Notes: generated by a model from the letters alone, not told the origin. A DNA stretch of 64,000 nt from JBAVEL01 sp049587715 (GCA_049587715.1 JBAVEL010000003.1:14054-78053), one strand, 5' to 3'. Counted from the stretch's first letter, positions 1 to 9,553 are shown. Numbers and translations: made by a program.

Positions 1-1
1 G

Positions 2-529
2 GGCGTGGCGGATCCCCGCGCCGTCGCCCTCCACGGGCACTCCTGGGGAGGATACCAGACGGCCTACGTGGTGACCCAGACGGGTTTCTTTGCGGCGGCC
101 GTCGCCGGAGCACCAGTGTCCAACATGACAAGCGCCTACAGCGGCCTCCGGCTGGAGACGGGCCTCGCCCGCCAGTTCCAGTACGAGCGGGGTCAGAGCC
201 GGATCGGGGGGAGTCTCTGGGAATACCCCGAGCGGTATCTGCGGAACTCGCCCCTCTTCGAGGCGGACCGCATCACCACCCCGCTCCTCATCGAAGTGGG
301 GGACGAGGACGAGGCCGTTCCCTGGCACCAGGGGGTGGAGCTGTTTCTGGCCATGCGCCGCCTGGGGAAACCCTGCGTGATGCTCCAGTACCGGGGGGAG
401 AAGCACCACCCCCAGAGCTACGCGCACCGGCTGGACTACAGCATCCGCTTCAAGGAGTTTCTGGACCATTATCTGAAGAAGGCCCCGGCCCCCGCATGGC
501 TCAAGCAGGGAGTCCGGTACACCGAATGA
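2..529 (+). CDS. S9-family (prolyl oligopeptidase-like) peptidase, C-terminal part
   Basis: This is the 3' end of a gene that begins before the window. The visible 175 residues form the C-terminal half of an alpha/beta-hydrolase fold. The nucleophile elbow HGHSWGG has its Ser codon at 41-43. A later GDEDEAVP stretch would carry the acid, and the GEKHHPQS stretch near the end the catalytic His. This order matches the catalytic domain of S9 serine peptidases (prolyl oligopeptidase and acylaminoacyl peptidase types), which cleave peptides after removal of or entry through a propeller. The propeller half is not visible. Many relatives of this kind are secreted, but the localisation cannot be judged here. 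The next gene starts 36 bases downstream on the same strand. Confidence 0.85.
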   Translation, partial: GVADPRAVALHGHSWGGYQTAYVVTQTGFFAAAVAGAPVSNMTSAYSGLRLETGLARQFQYERGQSRIGGSLWEYPERYLRNSPLFEADRITTPLLIEVGDEDEAVPWHQGVELFLAMRRLGKPCVMLQYRGEKHHPQSYAHRLDYSIRFKEFLDHYLKKAPAPAWLKQGVRYTE

Positions 530-564
530 CAACACACCAACCACACAAGGAGCACCACCACACC

Positions 565-1272
565 ATGAAACATCTTTTCGTGCTTGCCTCCGTCGCCGCC
601 CTCCTGGGCGGATGCCGGACATCCGATGACACACAGGGTCTTCCCACGACGGAGAATCTCGGGACCCGGAGTGACAGCGTGAGCTATGCGATCGGGCTGA
701 ATATCGGTGAAAGCCTGCACCGGGATTCGGTGCAGTTCCAGGTTCTTCCCCTGCTGCAGGGACTTGTGGACGCGCGGGGAGACACCGCAAAGCGGCTTCT
801 CTCCACCGCGGGCGTGGAGGCCACCATGATGGCCTACCAGCAGGACATGGCCGCGCGGCGCATGGAGAACATGCGGCGGAAGGCCGCCGAGAACAAGAAG
901 AAGGGGGATGAGTTCCTGGCCGAGAACGCGAAGGAAGCGGGCGTGGTGAAGCTGCCCTCGGGCCTCCAGTACCGGGTTCTCCGGGAAGGGACGGGCCCCG
1001 TGCCGACCCGGGGGCAGTTCGTGACGGCCCATTACCGCGGGACCCTCATCAACGGGCAGGAGTTCGACAACTCCTACCAGCGGGGCGAGCCGGCCACATT
1101 CCGGGTGGACGGGGTGATCGCAGGGTGGACCGAGGCCCTCCAGCTCATGAAGGTGGGTTCCAAATGGACCCTGTACATCCCCCCCGCCCTGGCCTACGGA
1201 GACCAGGGTTCGGGTCCCATCGGACCCGGCGAGGCCCTCATTTTCGAGGTGGAGCTGATCGGAGTCAAGTAA
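565..1272 (+). CDS. FKBP-type peptidyl-prolyl cis-trans isomerase, lipoprotein (Mip/FkpA-like)
   Basis: A 235-residue folding catalyst predicted to act outside the cytoplasmic membrane. The ATG at 565 gives a short lipoprotein signal ending in LLGGC, with lipidated Cys at residue 17; the longer upstream reading lacks a signal. Residues about 35-120 resemble the helical N-terminal dimerisation region of Mip/FkpA proteins (SYAIGLNIGESL). Residues about 126-235 are a full FKBP domain with GLQYRVL, VTAHYRGTL, EFDNSY, VIAGWTEAL and IPPALAYG. It isomerises X-Pro bonds in exported proteins. The stop overlaps the start of the next gene by one base (TAATG), suggesting coupling. Confidence 0.93.
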   Translation: MKHLFVLASVAALLGGCRTSDDTQGLPTTENLGTRSDSVSYAIGLNIGESLHRDSVQFQVLPLLQGLVDARGDTAKRLLSTAGVEATMMAYQQDMAARRMENMRRKAAENKKKGDEFLAENAKEAGVVKLPSGLQYRVLREGTGPVPTRGQFVTAHYRGTLINGQEFDNSYQRGEPATFRVDGVIAGWTEALQLMKVGSKWTLYIPPALAYGDQGSGPIGPGEALIFEVELIGVK

Positions 1273-2945
1273 TGGATGACAGGAAGATCATCTTCTCCAT
1301 GGTGGGGGTGGGGAAGGTGTACAAGCCCAACCGCCAGGTCCTGAAGGACATCTACCTTTCCTTCTTCTACGGGGCCAAGATCGGGGTCCTGGGACTCAAC
1401 GGGGCGGGGAAGAGCACGCTGCTGCGGATCGTGGCGGGGGAAGACCGGGACTACCTGGGGGAGATCACCTCCCAGAAGGGCATCACATTCGGGTACCTTC
1501 CCCAGGAGCCCGTTCTGGATCCCTCCCGCACCGTGCGGCAGGTGGTGGAGGAGGGGGTGGCGGAGCTGATGGGCCTCGTGAAGGAGTACCAGGCGGTCAG
1601 CGAGAAGTTCTCGGAGGAGGGGGCGGACATCGAGGCCCTGCTGGAGAAGCAGGCGAAGCTCCAGGAAGCGATAGACCACCGGCAGGCCTGGGACCTGGAC
1701 AGCCGGCTGGAGCAGGCCATGGACGCCCTGCGGTGTCCCCCTCCCGAGACCTCCGTCTCCGTCATCTCGGGAGGGGAGAGGCGCCGGGTGGCCCTCTGCC
1801 GGCTCCTGCTCCAGGAACCGGATGTGCTGCTTCTGGACGAGCCCACGAACCACCTGGACGCCGAATCGGTGGCATGGCTGGAGCAGCACCTGGCCCGCTA
1901 CGCGGGGACGGTGCTGGCGGTCACCCACGACAGGTACTTTCTGGACAACGTGGCGGGATGGATCCTGGAGCTGGACCGGGGGGAGGGGGTTCCGTTCCAG
2001 GGGAACTACAGCTCCTGGCTGGACCAGAAGAGACAGCGCCTTGCCGTGGAAGAGAAACAGGAGTCCCGGCGCCAGAAGGCCCTGGCCCGCGAGCTGGAAT
2101 GGGTGCGCATGAACCCCCGCGGGCGGCAGGCCAAGAGCCGGGCCCGCATCACGGCCTACGAGAGGATGCTGGAGGAGGAGAGCGAGAAACGGAGCGAGGA
2201 GATAGAGATCTACATCCCTCCGGGACCCCGCCTGGGGAACGTGGCCATCGAGGCCCGCGGGCTCGCCAAGGCCTACGGGGGGAACGTGCTCTTCGAAGAC
2301 ATGAACTTCTCCCTTCCGGCCGGAGGCATCATCGGCGTGATCGGGCCGAACGGGGCCGGGAAGACCACCCTGTTCCGCATCATCACGGGGGCGGAGAAGC
2401 CCGACAGCGGCCTCATTGCCGTGGGAGAAACCGTCAAACTGGCCTACGTGGACCAGAACCGCCCTCTGGATTCCTCCCGGACGGTGTGGGAGGAGATATC
2501 GGGAGGGGAGGATCTCCTCCAACTGGGGGCCCGGGAGGTGAATTCCCGGTCTTATGTGGCCCGCTTCAACTTCAGCGGCACGGACCAGCAGAAGCCTGTG
2601 GGAGCCCTCTCGGGGGGCGAACGGAACAGGGTCCACCTGGCCAAGGTGCTGGCGGAAGGGGGGAACGTGTTGCTGCTGGATGAGCCCACCAACGACCTGG
2701 ACGTGAACACCCTGCGCGCCCTGGAGGAATCGCTCCTCAACTTCGCCGGCTGCGCCGTGGTGATCTCGCACGACCGCTGGTTCCTGGACAGGGTGGCCAC
2801 CCATATCCTGGCCTTCGAGGGGGAAAGCCGCGTGGTCTGGTTTGACGGGAACTTCACCCTCTACGAAGAGGACCGCAGGAGGCGGCTCGGGGCGGCCGCC
2901 GACACGCCCCACCGGATCCGCTACAAGCGCCTGATGCGCGTATAG
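1272..2945 (+). CDS. ettA: Energy-dependent translational throttle protein EttA (ABC-F ATPase)
   Basis: A 557-residue soluble ABC-F protein with two ATPase cassettes and no membrane segments. Cassette 1 has Walker A GLNGAGKST near residue 40, signature SGGERRR near 166 and Walker B LLLDEPTNHLD near 186. Cassette 2 has GPNGAGKTT near 358, signature LSGGERNR near 446 and LLLDEPTNDLD near 468. The length and the opening MDDRKIIFSM fit the EttA family (about 555 residues). EttA binds the ribosomal E site and gates the first elongation step according to ATP/ADP level. The start codon overlaps the preceding stop. Confidence 0.95.
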   Translation: MDDRKIIFSMVGVGKVYKPNRQVLKDIYLSFFYGAKIGVLGLNGAGKSTLLRIVAGEDRDYLGEITSQKGITFGYLPQEPVLDPSRTVRQVVEEGVAELMGLVKEYQAVSEKFSEEGADIEALLEKQAKLQEAIDHRQAWDLDSRLEQAMDALRCPPPETSVSVISGGERRRVALCRLLLQEPDVLLLDEPTNHLDAESVAWLEQHLARYAGTVLAVTHDRYFLDNVAGWILELDRGEGVPFQGNYSSWLDQKRQRLAVEEKQESRRQKALARELEWVRMNPRGRQAKSRARITAYERMLEEESEKRSEEIEIYIPPGPRLGNVAIEARGLAKAYGGNVLFEDMNFSLPAGGIIGVIGPNGAGKTTLFRIITGAEKPDSGLIAVGETVKLAYVDQNRPLDSSRTVWEEISGGEDLLQLGAREVNSRSYVARFNFSGTDQQKPVGALSGGERNRVHLAKVLAEGGNVLLLDEPTNDLDVNTLRALEESLLNFAGCAVVISHDRWFLDRVATHILAFEGESRVVWFDGNFTLYEEDRRRRLGAAADTPHRIRYKRLMRV

Positions 2946-2953
2946 GAGCAGGC

Positions 2954-4207
2954 GTGGCTCTCGGGATCTCTCCGCGGTGGCTGTTTTCCTTCTTCCTGAT
3001 CGCCCTCTGCCTGGCCGTGGCTGCCGGGGGAGAGGCGCGCGCCGGGGGGGATGCAGACTCCCTGAGGAGGCGGGCCGTCCGGTTCGTCCGGGAGAACATC
3101 CTGGTGGACACGCACCTGGATGCCCCATGGCGCATGCGGGGGAAGGGGCCGGATCTCTCCGGGAGGAGCAACGCGGGGAACTTCGACATCCCGCGGGCCC
3201 GGGACGGGGGACTGGATGTGGCTTTTATGGCCATCTTCATCCCGTCCTCCCGGGAAGGGACACCCGGGGCGGTGACCCTTGCCGAAGAGCTGATCGGAGC
3301 CGTCCGGGGCTTCGCCCTCAGGCATCCGGAGCTCTGCGCCGTGCCGCTCAGTGCCTCCGAGGCAAGGGAACACGCAGGGCGGGGGCTCATCTCCCTCCCC
3401 CTGGGCATGGAGAACGGAGCACCCCTCGGGGGATCCCTCGAGAACCTCCGGATGTTCCACCGCCTGGGAATCCGCTACCTGACCCTCGTCCACTCGAAGG
3501 ACAATCACCTGGCGGATGCGGCCACGGACGACCGCCGCACCTGGGGGGGACTCAGTCCCTTCGGCGCTGAGGCGGTGCGGGAGATGAACCGGCTGGGGAT
3601 CATGATCGACGTCTCGCATGCCTCCGACAGCGCCTTCTATCAGGTGCTCCGCATCTCACGCGCCCCCGTGATCGCCTCCCACTCCTCCTGCCGCCACTTC
3701 ACACCCCTCTGGAGCCGCAACATGGATGACCGCATGATCCGGGAACTGGCTTCCCGCGGCGGGGTTCTGCACATAAGCTTCGGTTCCATATTCCTGGGGG
3801 AGACATTCCGCAGGGAGGCGCCCGTTTTTGCCCGGAAGCTGGCCGCCTTCAGGAAGAAAGAGGGTCTTCCCGAGGACCATCCCCGGGTCGCGGCCTTCCG
3901 TGCCCGGTACCGGGCGGAGCACCCGGGCGCCGTCCCCGGCGTGGAGGATGTGGCCGATCACATCGAGCACGCGGCGGCCCTGGGAGGAGTGGAGCATGTG
4001 GGGCTGGGGTCCGACTTTGACGGGGTGGGGGAGGGTCTCCCCGATGGACTCGCAAGCGTCTCCGACTATCCGAACCTGGTTGCGGAGCTGATGCGGCGCG
4101 GATGGACGGAGGAGAGATTGCGCCTGGTGTGCGGCGGGAACACGCTCCGGGTCTGGGAAGAGGTGGAGCGGAAGGGGGAGGAGATCCGGCGGGAGGCGGA
4201 ACGGTGA
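2954..4207 (+). CDS. Membrane dipeptidase (renal dipeptidase family, peptidase M19)
   Basis: A 417-residue dinuclear zinc dipeptidase. The GTG start gives a hydrophobic signal segment (LFSFFLIALCLAVAAGG), so the protein is probably exported. Metal and active-site motifs of the M19 family are visible: DTHLDAP near residue 52 (His-x-Asp), GMENGAPL with the bridging Glu near 155, IDVSHASD near 218, ASHSSCRH near 241, and GSDFDG near 352. M19 enzymes hydrolyse dipeptides, often with D-residues at the C-terminal position. It begins 8 bases after ettA and its stop overlaps the next start, so it probably lies in the same transcription unit. Confidence 0.93.
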   Translation: MALGISPRWLFSFFLIALCLAVAAGGEARAGGDADSLRRRAVRFVRENILVDTHLDAPWRMRGKGPDLSGRSNAGNFDIPRARDGGLDVAFMAIFIPSSREGTPGAVTLAEELIGAVRGFALRHPELCAVPLSASEAREHAGRGLISLPLGMENGAPLGGSLENLRMFHRLGIRYLTLVHSKDNHLADAATDDRRTWGGLSPFGAEAVREMNRLGIMIDVSHASDSAFYQVLRISRAPVIASHSSCRHFTPLWSRNMDDRMIRELASRGGVLHISFGSIFLGETFRREAPVFARKLAAFRKKEGLPEDHPRVAAFRARYRAEHPGAVPGVEDVADHIEHAAALGGVEHVGLGSDFDGVGEGLPDGLASVSDYPNLVAELMRRGWTEERLRLVCGGNTLRVWEEVERKGEEIRREAER

Positions 4208-6063
4208 GAGGCAGAACGGTGAGAGGCGCCCTTGTCTGGTTCTTTGCGGCCGCGGGGGCGTGTTCGTCCCTCGCGGGGCCGCTCCGTGTGGAGAAACTGG
4301 AGCCCCCCTGGTGGTGGGTGGGCATGCGCCGGGACACACTCCAGGTCCTGATCTACGGAGAGAACCTGGAGGGCGCCTCCGTGCGCCCCGACAGGCAGGG
4401 TGTGCAGCTTGCGGGCATCCGGAGCACGGGGAGCCCGTTTCATGTTTTCGCCGAGCTTGTCATTACGCCGGATGCATCCCCCGGCCCCTGCACCCTGACG
4501 CTCTGGAAGGAGGGCGATACCGCCGGGATTGTGCTCCCCCTTCTTGAGCGCCCGCCCCGCAGGGGGCGCTACGCGGGTTTCTCCTCCGACGACGTGCTGT
4601 ATCTGATCACCCCCGACAGGTTTGCAAACGGCGACCCGCAGAACGATGCCGTGGAGGGATACCCCGAAAGCGTGAACCGGTCCGATCCCTACGGGCGGCA
4701 CGGGGGTGACATCACGGGCATCATCTCCCGGCTGGATTACCTGGCGGATCTGGGTGTGACCGCCCTCTGGATCAACCCTCTCACCGAGAACCGGGGACCG
4801 GTGAGCTACCACGGCTACGCGGCCACAGACCTGTACGCCGTGGACCCCCGCTTCGGCTCCCATGAGCTGTACGCCCGCATGGTGCAGGCCTCGCACGAGC
4901 GGGGCCTCAAGGTCATCATGGACCATGTGGGAAACCACATCGGGATCGAGCATCCCTGGGTGCGCCGGCCTCCCTCCCCCAACTGGTTCCACGGCACGCC
5001 CGGGGACCACCCGGGGGCCTATCACGGAAAACGGGAGCTCACCGATCCCTACAGCGATGCGTCCGCACGGGAGCGGGCCACGCAAGGGTGGTTCACGGAC
5101 CGGATGCCCGACCTCCATCACGGCAACCCGCTCGTCCGCCGGTATCTGATTCAGAACACGCTCTGGTGGATCGAGTCCACGGGTCTGGACGGGATTCGGG
5201 AGGACACCTTCCCCTACCTGGATCCCGGATTCGCCTCGGAGTGGTGCCGGGCGGTGCTGGAGGAGTATCCGGACTTCAACATCGTGGGAGAGGTCTGGGT
5301 GGATGAGCCCTCGCTCCTCGCCCCCTACCAGGCGGGGAGCTGCCTGTGGCGGGGGCCGGATCCGCGGCTCCCCTCTGTCACGGACTTTCCGCTCATGGGG
5401 GTTCTGGATGCGGTGTTTGCACGGGGGGAGAGCATTTCCCTTCTGCATGAGATGCTGGGAGAGGACTTTCTCTTTCCCCGGCCCGACCGGCTGGTGACGT
5501 TCCTGGACAACCACGACATCCAGCGCTTCATGCGGCGTACGGGGGGGGATGAGCGGCGGTTCTCTCTCGCGCTTCTGGTGCTCCTGACGACGCGGGGAAT
5601 ACCCCAGATATACTACGGCACGGAGATCGGCATGGAGGGGGGAAGGGACCACGGAAGAATCCGGGAGGACTTCCCGGGAGGATTCCCGGGCGACCCTCGG
5701 GATGCGTTCACGGAGGAGGGACGCACCCCGGGGGAGAATTCCCTCTTTCGCAACCTCCGGACTCTCCTCCGCGTCCGGAGGGAACATGAAGCCCTGAGGA
5801 GGGGATCCCTCGTGCATTATCCCCCCGGGGAGGATCTGTATGTGTACAGAAGGGAGACGGAAGCGGAGACACTGCTTGTGGCGGTGAACGCGGGCTCCGC
5901 TCTCCGCACCCTTGCCCCCGGAAGCTACGGCATTCCGCTCCGCGGGGGATGGGTTCTGAGGGACCTCACGGGCGGCGAGCTGGTTCCGCTCGGTGAGGGT
6001 GCGCAGGTGGAGCTGGCGCCCCAGTCGGGCCGCATTCTGCTCCTGGAAAGGGGCGGAGATTGA
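4204..6063 (+). CDS. Secreted alpha-amylase family glycosidase (GH13, neopullulanase/SusA-like)
   Basis: A 619-residue alpha-glucan hydrolase. A GTG start at 4204 overlaps the previous stop; a second GTG at 4219 is possible. A signal-like segment (GALVWFFAAAGACSSLAG) is followed by an N-terminal beta domain of the cyclomaltodextrinase-N type (PPWWWVG to about residue 110), then the GH13 barrel. The conserved regions are I DHVGNH (about 240), II GIRED with nucleophile Asp334, III VGEVW with acid/base Glu363, and IV LDNHD with Asp438. This set matches Bacteroidota-type SusA/neopullulanases that cut maltodextrins in the periplasm. Exact specificity is not readable from sequence. The stop overlaps the next start. 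Confidence 0.93.
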   Translation: MRGRTVRGALVWFFAAAGACSSLAGPLRVEKLEPPWWWVGMRRDTLQVLIYGENLEGASVRPDRQGVQLAGIRSTGSPFHVFAELVITPDASPGPCTLTLWKEGDTAGIVLPLLERPPRRGRYAGFSSDDVLYLITPDRFANGDPQNDAVEGYPESVNRSDPYGRHGGDITGIISRLDYLADLGVTALWINPLTENRGPVSYHGYAATDLYAVDPRFGSHELYARMVQASHERGLKVIMDHVGNHIGIEHPWVRRPPSPNWFHGTPGDHPGAYHGKRELTDPYSDASARERATQGWFTDRMPDLHHGNPLVRRYLIQNTLWWIESTGLDGIREDTFPYLDPGFASEWCRAVLEEYPDFNIVGEVWVDEPSLLAPYQAGSCLWRGPDPRLPSVTDFPLMGVLDAVFARGESISLLHEMLGEDFLFPRPDRLVTFLDNHDIQRFMRRTGGDERRFSLALLVLLTTRGIPQIYYGTEIGMEGGRDHGRIREDFPGGFPGDPRDAFTEEGRTPGENSLFRNLRTLLRVRREHEALRRGSLVHYPPGEDLYVYRRETEAETLLVAVNAGSALRTLAPGSYGIPLRGGWVLRDLTGGELVPLGEGAQVELAPQSGRILLLERGGD

Positions 6064-6719
6064 CCGTGCGCGCATACATTCGGAATCTTGCCCGTGCATG
6101 GAGGGATGCCCTCGGGGGGGGGTCGTTTCCCTGTCACGCAATTCTAAGTGTGGCCGCGCTGGCCGCCGTGCTCGGGGTTTTCTCCCGGTTTCTGGATTTC
6201 GTGGAGTCGCGCCCCGGGACGGTGCCGGGAGATCCCGTGCTGGCCTTGTTCCACCCCGTGGATCTCACCTGGCTCACGTTCGCCCTGATCTATCTTTCGA
6301 TTCTGGCGGGACTTGCCGCCCTGGCCCCGAGGCCCGCGCTTCTTGTTACGGCTCTCCGGAGTTACACCCTCATGGTGCTCTTCCGGATGGCGGCCATGTG
6401 GCTCCTCCCCCTGGATCCGCCTCCCCAGATGATCCCGCTCCATGATCCGTTCGTCCAGCTCTTTGCCGGAGACGGCACGATTCTCACGCGGGATCTGTTC
6501 TTCTCGGGCCACACATCCACGCTGTTTCTTCTGTTTCTGGTCACCCCGGGAAGGCGCCTCCGCCGGGTGCTTCTGGCCTGCACGGTGCTGGTGGCCGCCT
6601 CCGTGATTGCCCAGCATGTGCACTATTCGGTGGATGTGTTTGTGGCCCCCTTTGCGGCCTACGGCGCCCGGCGTCTGACCCTTCTTCTGCCGGGGCCCGC
6701 CGGTCCGCACAGGAACTGA
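6060..6719 (+). CDS. PAP2/sphingomyelin-synthase-like integral membrane phosphatase
   Basis: A 219-residue membrane protein with about six hydrophobic segments. It carries the C-terminal PAP2-like pattern FFSGHTST near residue 145 and HVHYSVDVFVAP near 185, matching the SGH and HxxxD catalytic motifs of PAP2_C/sphingomyelin-synthase-related proteins. Such enzymes transfer or hydrolyse lipid phosphate or phosphocholine-type head groups at the membrane. The substrate is unknown. The start is TTG at 6060, overlapping the GH13 stop; GTG at 6066 is an alternative. Confidence 0.75.
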   Translation: MTVRAYIRNLARAWRDALGGGSFPCHAILSVAALAAVLGVFSRFLDFVESRPGTVPGDPVLALFHPVDLTWLTFALIYLSILAGLAALAPRPALLVTALRSYTLMVLFRMAAMWLLPLDPPPQMIPLHDPFVQLFAGDGTILTRDLFFSGHTSTLFLLFLVTPGRRLRRVLLACTVLVAASVIAQHVHYSVDVFVAPFAAYGARRLTLLLPGPAGPHRN

Positions 6720-6736
6720 CCCGAAAGGACCCCGCT

Positions 6737-7513
<777 letters not shown>

Positions 7514-7607
7514 CTCCGCGGCACGCGGCTCCGGCCGGGTGCGTCCGCCGGATGCCCGGGGAGAGCATATGTCGGGGACGGAATGCCCGGTCTGAGCTCC
7601 CCGCCGG

Positions 7608-7636
7608 TTGACAGTTTTGGGCCTTTTCGGTACATT
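7608..7636 (+). promoter_or_regulatory. Promoter of tRNA-Thr
   Basis: TTGACA at 7608-7613, a 17-base spacer, and TACATT at 7631-7636. Transcription would begin near 7643, about 27 bases before the mature tRNA 5' end. Nothing else was recognised in the rest of the 7514-7669 gap. Confidence 0.75.
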
Positions 7637-7669
7637 TCCGTGTCCGGGGCGCAGCTCCGGGTCTTCCCG

Positions 7670-7741
7670 GCTGAAGTAGCTCAGCGGTAGAGCAGCTGAT
7701 TCGTAATCAGCAGGTCGTGGGTTCAAATCCCACCTTCAGCT
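7670..7741 (+). tRNA. tRNA-Thr (anticodon CGU)
   Basis: A 72-base cloverleaf. The acceptor GCTGAAG pairs perfectly with CTTCAGC at 7734-7740, and the discriminator is T. The anticodon stem GCTGA/TCAGC encloses loop TTCGTAA with anticodon CGT at 7702-7704, reading ACG. The T arm GTGGG/CCCAC has loop TTCAAAT. The G1-C72 and C2-G71 pairs agree with threonine identity. The 3' CCA is not encoded. Confidence 0.97.
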
Positions 7742-7753
7742 CTCTGAACCCCG

Positions 7754-7792
7754 GGGGCTGTCTTTCGAGTTCTGAGACGGCCCCTTTCCTTT
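7754..7792 (+). terminator. Rho-independent terminator after tRNA-Thr
   Basis: Stem GGGGCTGTCT (7754-7763) pairs with AGACGGCCCC (7775-7784) with a single G-U wobble and an 11-base loop. It is followed by a T-rich run at 7785-7792. Confidence 0.75.
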
Positions 7793-7829
7793 CCTCCTTC
7801 CGATCCCCCGGCTCTCCCGGCACCCGGAG

Positions 7830-7858
7830 TTGCCATTCGCCCGGCCGGGTGTTATATT
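7830..7858 (+). promoter_or_regulatory. Promoter of the arsR-permease operon
   Basis: TTGCCA at 7830-7835, a 17-base spacer, and TATATT at 7853-7858. The predicted transcript starts near 7865, leaving only about 22 bases before the ArsR start codon with no clear Shine-Dalgarno sequence. The -10 end overlaps the palindrome at 7858-7873. Confidence 0.65.
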
Positions 7859-7873
7859 TCGTCAACTGACGAA
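7858..7873. promoter_or_regulatory. Predicted ArsR-type operator (perfect inverted repeat)
   Basis: TTCGTCA-AC-TGACGAA is a perfect 7-base inverted repeat. It overlaps the end of the -10 element and the predicted transcription start, just upstream of the ArsR-family gene. The position is ideal for steric autorepression. Assignment to this regulator is inference from position and symmetry. Confidence 0.65.
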
Positions 7874-7886
7874 CTGTAGTTTCTCC

Positions 7887-8234
7887 ATGAACCGGTCCCG
7901 CATCAGGGTCTTCCGCGCTCTCGGCGACCCCGGCCGCATCCGCATCCTGAAGATGCTGGAGGTGCGGGAGCTCTGCCTCTGCGAGCTGCGGGAGGTCCTT
8001 CGTCTATCGGCCTCCACGGTGTCGAAGCATCTCTCGGTGCTGCGGGATGCGGGTCTCGTGACAGACGCCAGGGACGGGAAGTGGGTCAACTTCCGTCTGA
8101 ACGCGGGATCGGAAGACCGGTTCCTCCGCTCACAGCTTGCAGCCGTGGCGGGGGGATTTGCGGAGGATGCGCAGGTCCTGAAAGACAGACGGGCTCTCGG
8201 CGGGGTGGACCGCAGGAAGATCTGCGGGCTATGA
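7887..8234 (+). CDS. ArsR/SmtB family metalloregulator
   Basis: A 115-residue winged-helix repressor. The ATG at 7887 is preferred because upstream codons precede the predicted transcript start. The fold begins with RVFRALGDPGRIRILKML. The alpha-3 motif ELCLCEL (Cys30, Cys32) matches the ArsR metal-sensing ELCVCDL box that binds As(III)/Sb(III) through thiols. The recognition helix is SASTVSKHLSVLRDAGLV. It heads an operon with a CxxC protein and a UPF0718 permease, and probably represses it through the palindrome at 7858-7873. The inducer could be arsenite/organoarsenical or another thiophilic metal. Confidence 0.9.
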   Translation: MNRSRIRVFRALGDPGRIRILKMLEVRELCLCELREVLRLSASTVSKHLSVLRDAGLVTDARDGKWVNFRLNAGSEDRFLRSQLAAVAGGFAEDAQVLKDRRALGGVDRRKICGL

Positions 8235-8291
8235 AACGCCGGCAGGGCTGTATCACCTTCCCCCAGTGAGGTACGAAAGGAGATTCTTCGG

Positions 8292-8549
8292 ATGAAGATC
8301 AGGATCCTCGGACCCGGTTGTGCAAACTGCAGGACACTCGCCTCGCGTACCGAGGCGGCAGCACAGGAGCTTGGCCTGGATGCGACCGTAGAGAAGGTGG
8401 AGTCTCCGCGCGACATCGCCGCCTACGGCATCCTCCGGACTCCCGGCCTTGTCCTGGATGAGACCGTTGTGTGCCAGGGGAGGGTGCCCCGTGTGGAAGA
8501 GATCAAGTCCCTTCTGAAGGACCATGCGGCGAAGGACCTCCCCGCATGA
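8292..8549 (+). CDS. Thioredoxin-like small redox protein (redox-active disulfide protein 2 family)
   Basis: An 85-residue cytoplasmic thioredoxin-fold miniprotein with active-site CANC (Cys10, Cys13) near the N-terminus and the cis-Pro region GILRTPGLVLDE. This family is typically encoded beside UPF0718 permeases and ArsR regulators, and is thought to handle thiol-bound metal or metalloid for the transporter. The last codons overlap the permease start (ATGA), indicating translational coupling. Confidence 0.88.
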   Translation: MKIRILGPGCANCRTLASRTEAAAQELGLDATVEKVESPRDIAAYGILRTPGLVLDETVVCQGRVPRVEEIKSLLKDHAAKDLPA

Positions 8550-9553
8550 AGAACCCCGGGGTTCTCGCGGGGATCCTGCTCGTGGTCTGGATCCTGGCCT
8601 ACCTCGCCCTTGAACCCGCGGCCGCGCTGTGTGTCCGCGCCATCCCCCTTCCGCCCGGAAGCCGGCTCTCCGAGGCGGTGCGGTTCTTTCTCTACGAGGC
8701 GCCCAAGGTGCTGCTCCTCCTCGTGCTGGTCGTGTTCGGGGTGGGCGTCATACGGACCTTTTTCTCGCCGGAGAGAACCAGGCGGATCCTGGGCGGCCGG
8801 TCGAGTTTCCTCGGGAACGTGCTGGCAGGCCTCCTCGGGATCGTCACCCCGTTCTGCTCCTGCTCCGCCGTGCCGCTCTTCATCGGGTTCGTGGAGACGG
8901 GGATTCCCCTCGGGGTCACGTTTTCCTTCCTGATCGCCGCTCCGATGATCAACGAGGTGGCTCTCGTGCTGCTCTTCGGTCTCTTCGGGTGGCAGACGGC
9001 CCTCATCTATGTCACGACAGGCCTCGCCATCGCCATCGGCTCGGGATACCTGATCGGGCGGATGCGCCTGGAGGGTTTTGTGGAGGATTGGGTGTACGAA
9101 GTCACCAGCCGTCCTCTTCCGCCCGAGGCGGGCCTCGGCTTCCAGGATCGGATCCGGGCGGGATTCACGGCGGTGGGGGATGTGGTGGGGAGGGTGTGGC
9201 CGTATGTGCTTGTTGGGATAGGGGTGGGAGCCGGGGTGCACGGCTATGTGCCCGAGGACTTCCTGGCGGGCATCATGGGAAAGTCGGTCTGGTGGGCTGT
9301 TCCCCTCTCGGTGCTGATAGGCGTTCCTCTCTACTCCAACGCGGCGGGGATCATTCCTGTGGTGCATGCCCTGCTGGAGAAAGGGGCTTCCCTGGGCACC
9401 GCCCTTGCCTTTATGATGTCCGTGATAGGGCTTTCCCTCCCCGAGACGATCATTCTGCGGAAGGTCCTGAAGCCCCCCCTCATCGGCGTCTTTGTGGGAG
9501 TGGTGGCGGCGGGGATCGTGGCGGTGGGGTATCTTTTCAATCTGATATACTGA
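8546..9553 (+). CDS. UPF0718/ArsP-type permease (SO_0444-like metal or organoarsenical efflux)
   Basis: A 335-residue inner-membrane permease with about eight to ten hydrophobic segments. It carries the family hallmark TPFCSCSAVPLFIGF near residue 112, whose Cys pair could contact a thiophilic substrate. A second half contains GVPLYSNAAGIIPV. Family members export trivalent organoarsenicals (ArsP) or Cu/Zn; the sequence does not decide between these. The start at 8546 overlaps the preceding stop by four bases. Confidence 0.88.
   Translation: MKNPGVLAGILLVVWILAYLALEPAAALCVRAIPLPPGSRLSEAVRFFLYEAPKVLLLLVLVVFGVGVIRTFFSPERTRRILGGRSSFLGNVLAGLLGIVTPFCSCSAVPLFIGFVETGIPLGVTFSFLIAAPMINEVALVLLFGLFGWQTALIYVTTGLAIAIGSGYLIGRMRLEGFVEDWVYEVTSRPLPPEAGLGFQDRIRAGFTAVGDVVGRVWPYVLVGIGVGAGVHGYVPEDFLAGIMGKSVWWAVPLSVLIGVPLYSNAAGIIPVVHALLEKGASLGTALAFMMSVIGLSLPETIILRKVLKPPLIGVFVGVVAAGIVAVGYLFNLIY

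Noticed and set aside
1194..3128. Long minus-strand open frame opposite ettA
   Set aside because: Antisense shadow with Pro/His/Gly/Arg bias; ettA is clear.
4066..6141. Long minus-strand open frame opposite the GH13 gene
   Set aside because: Shadow frame; all GH13 motifs are on the plus strand.
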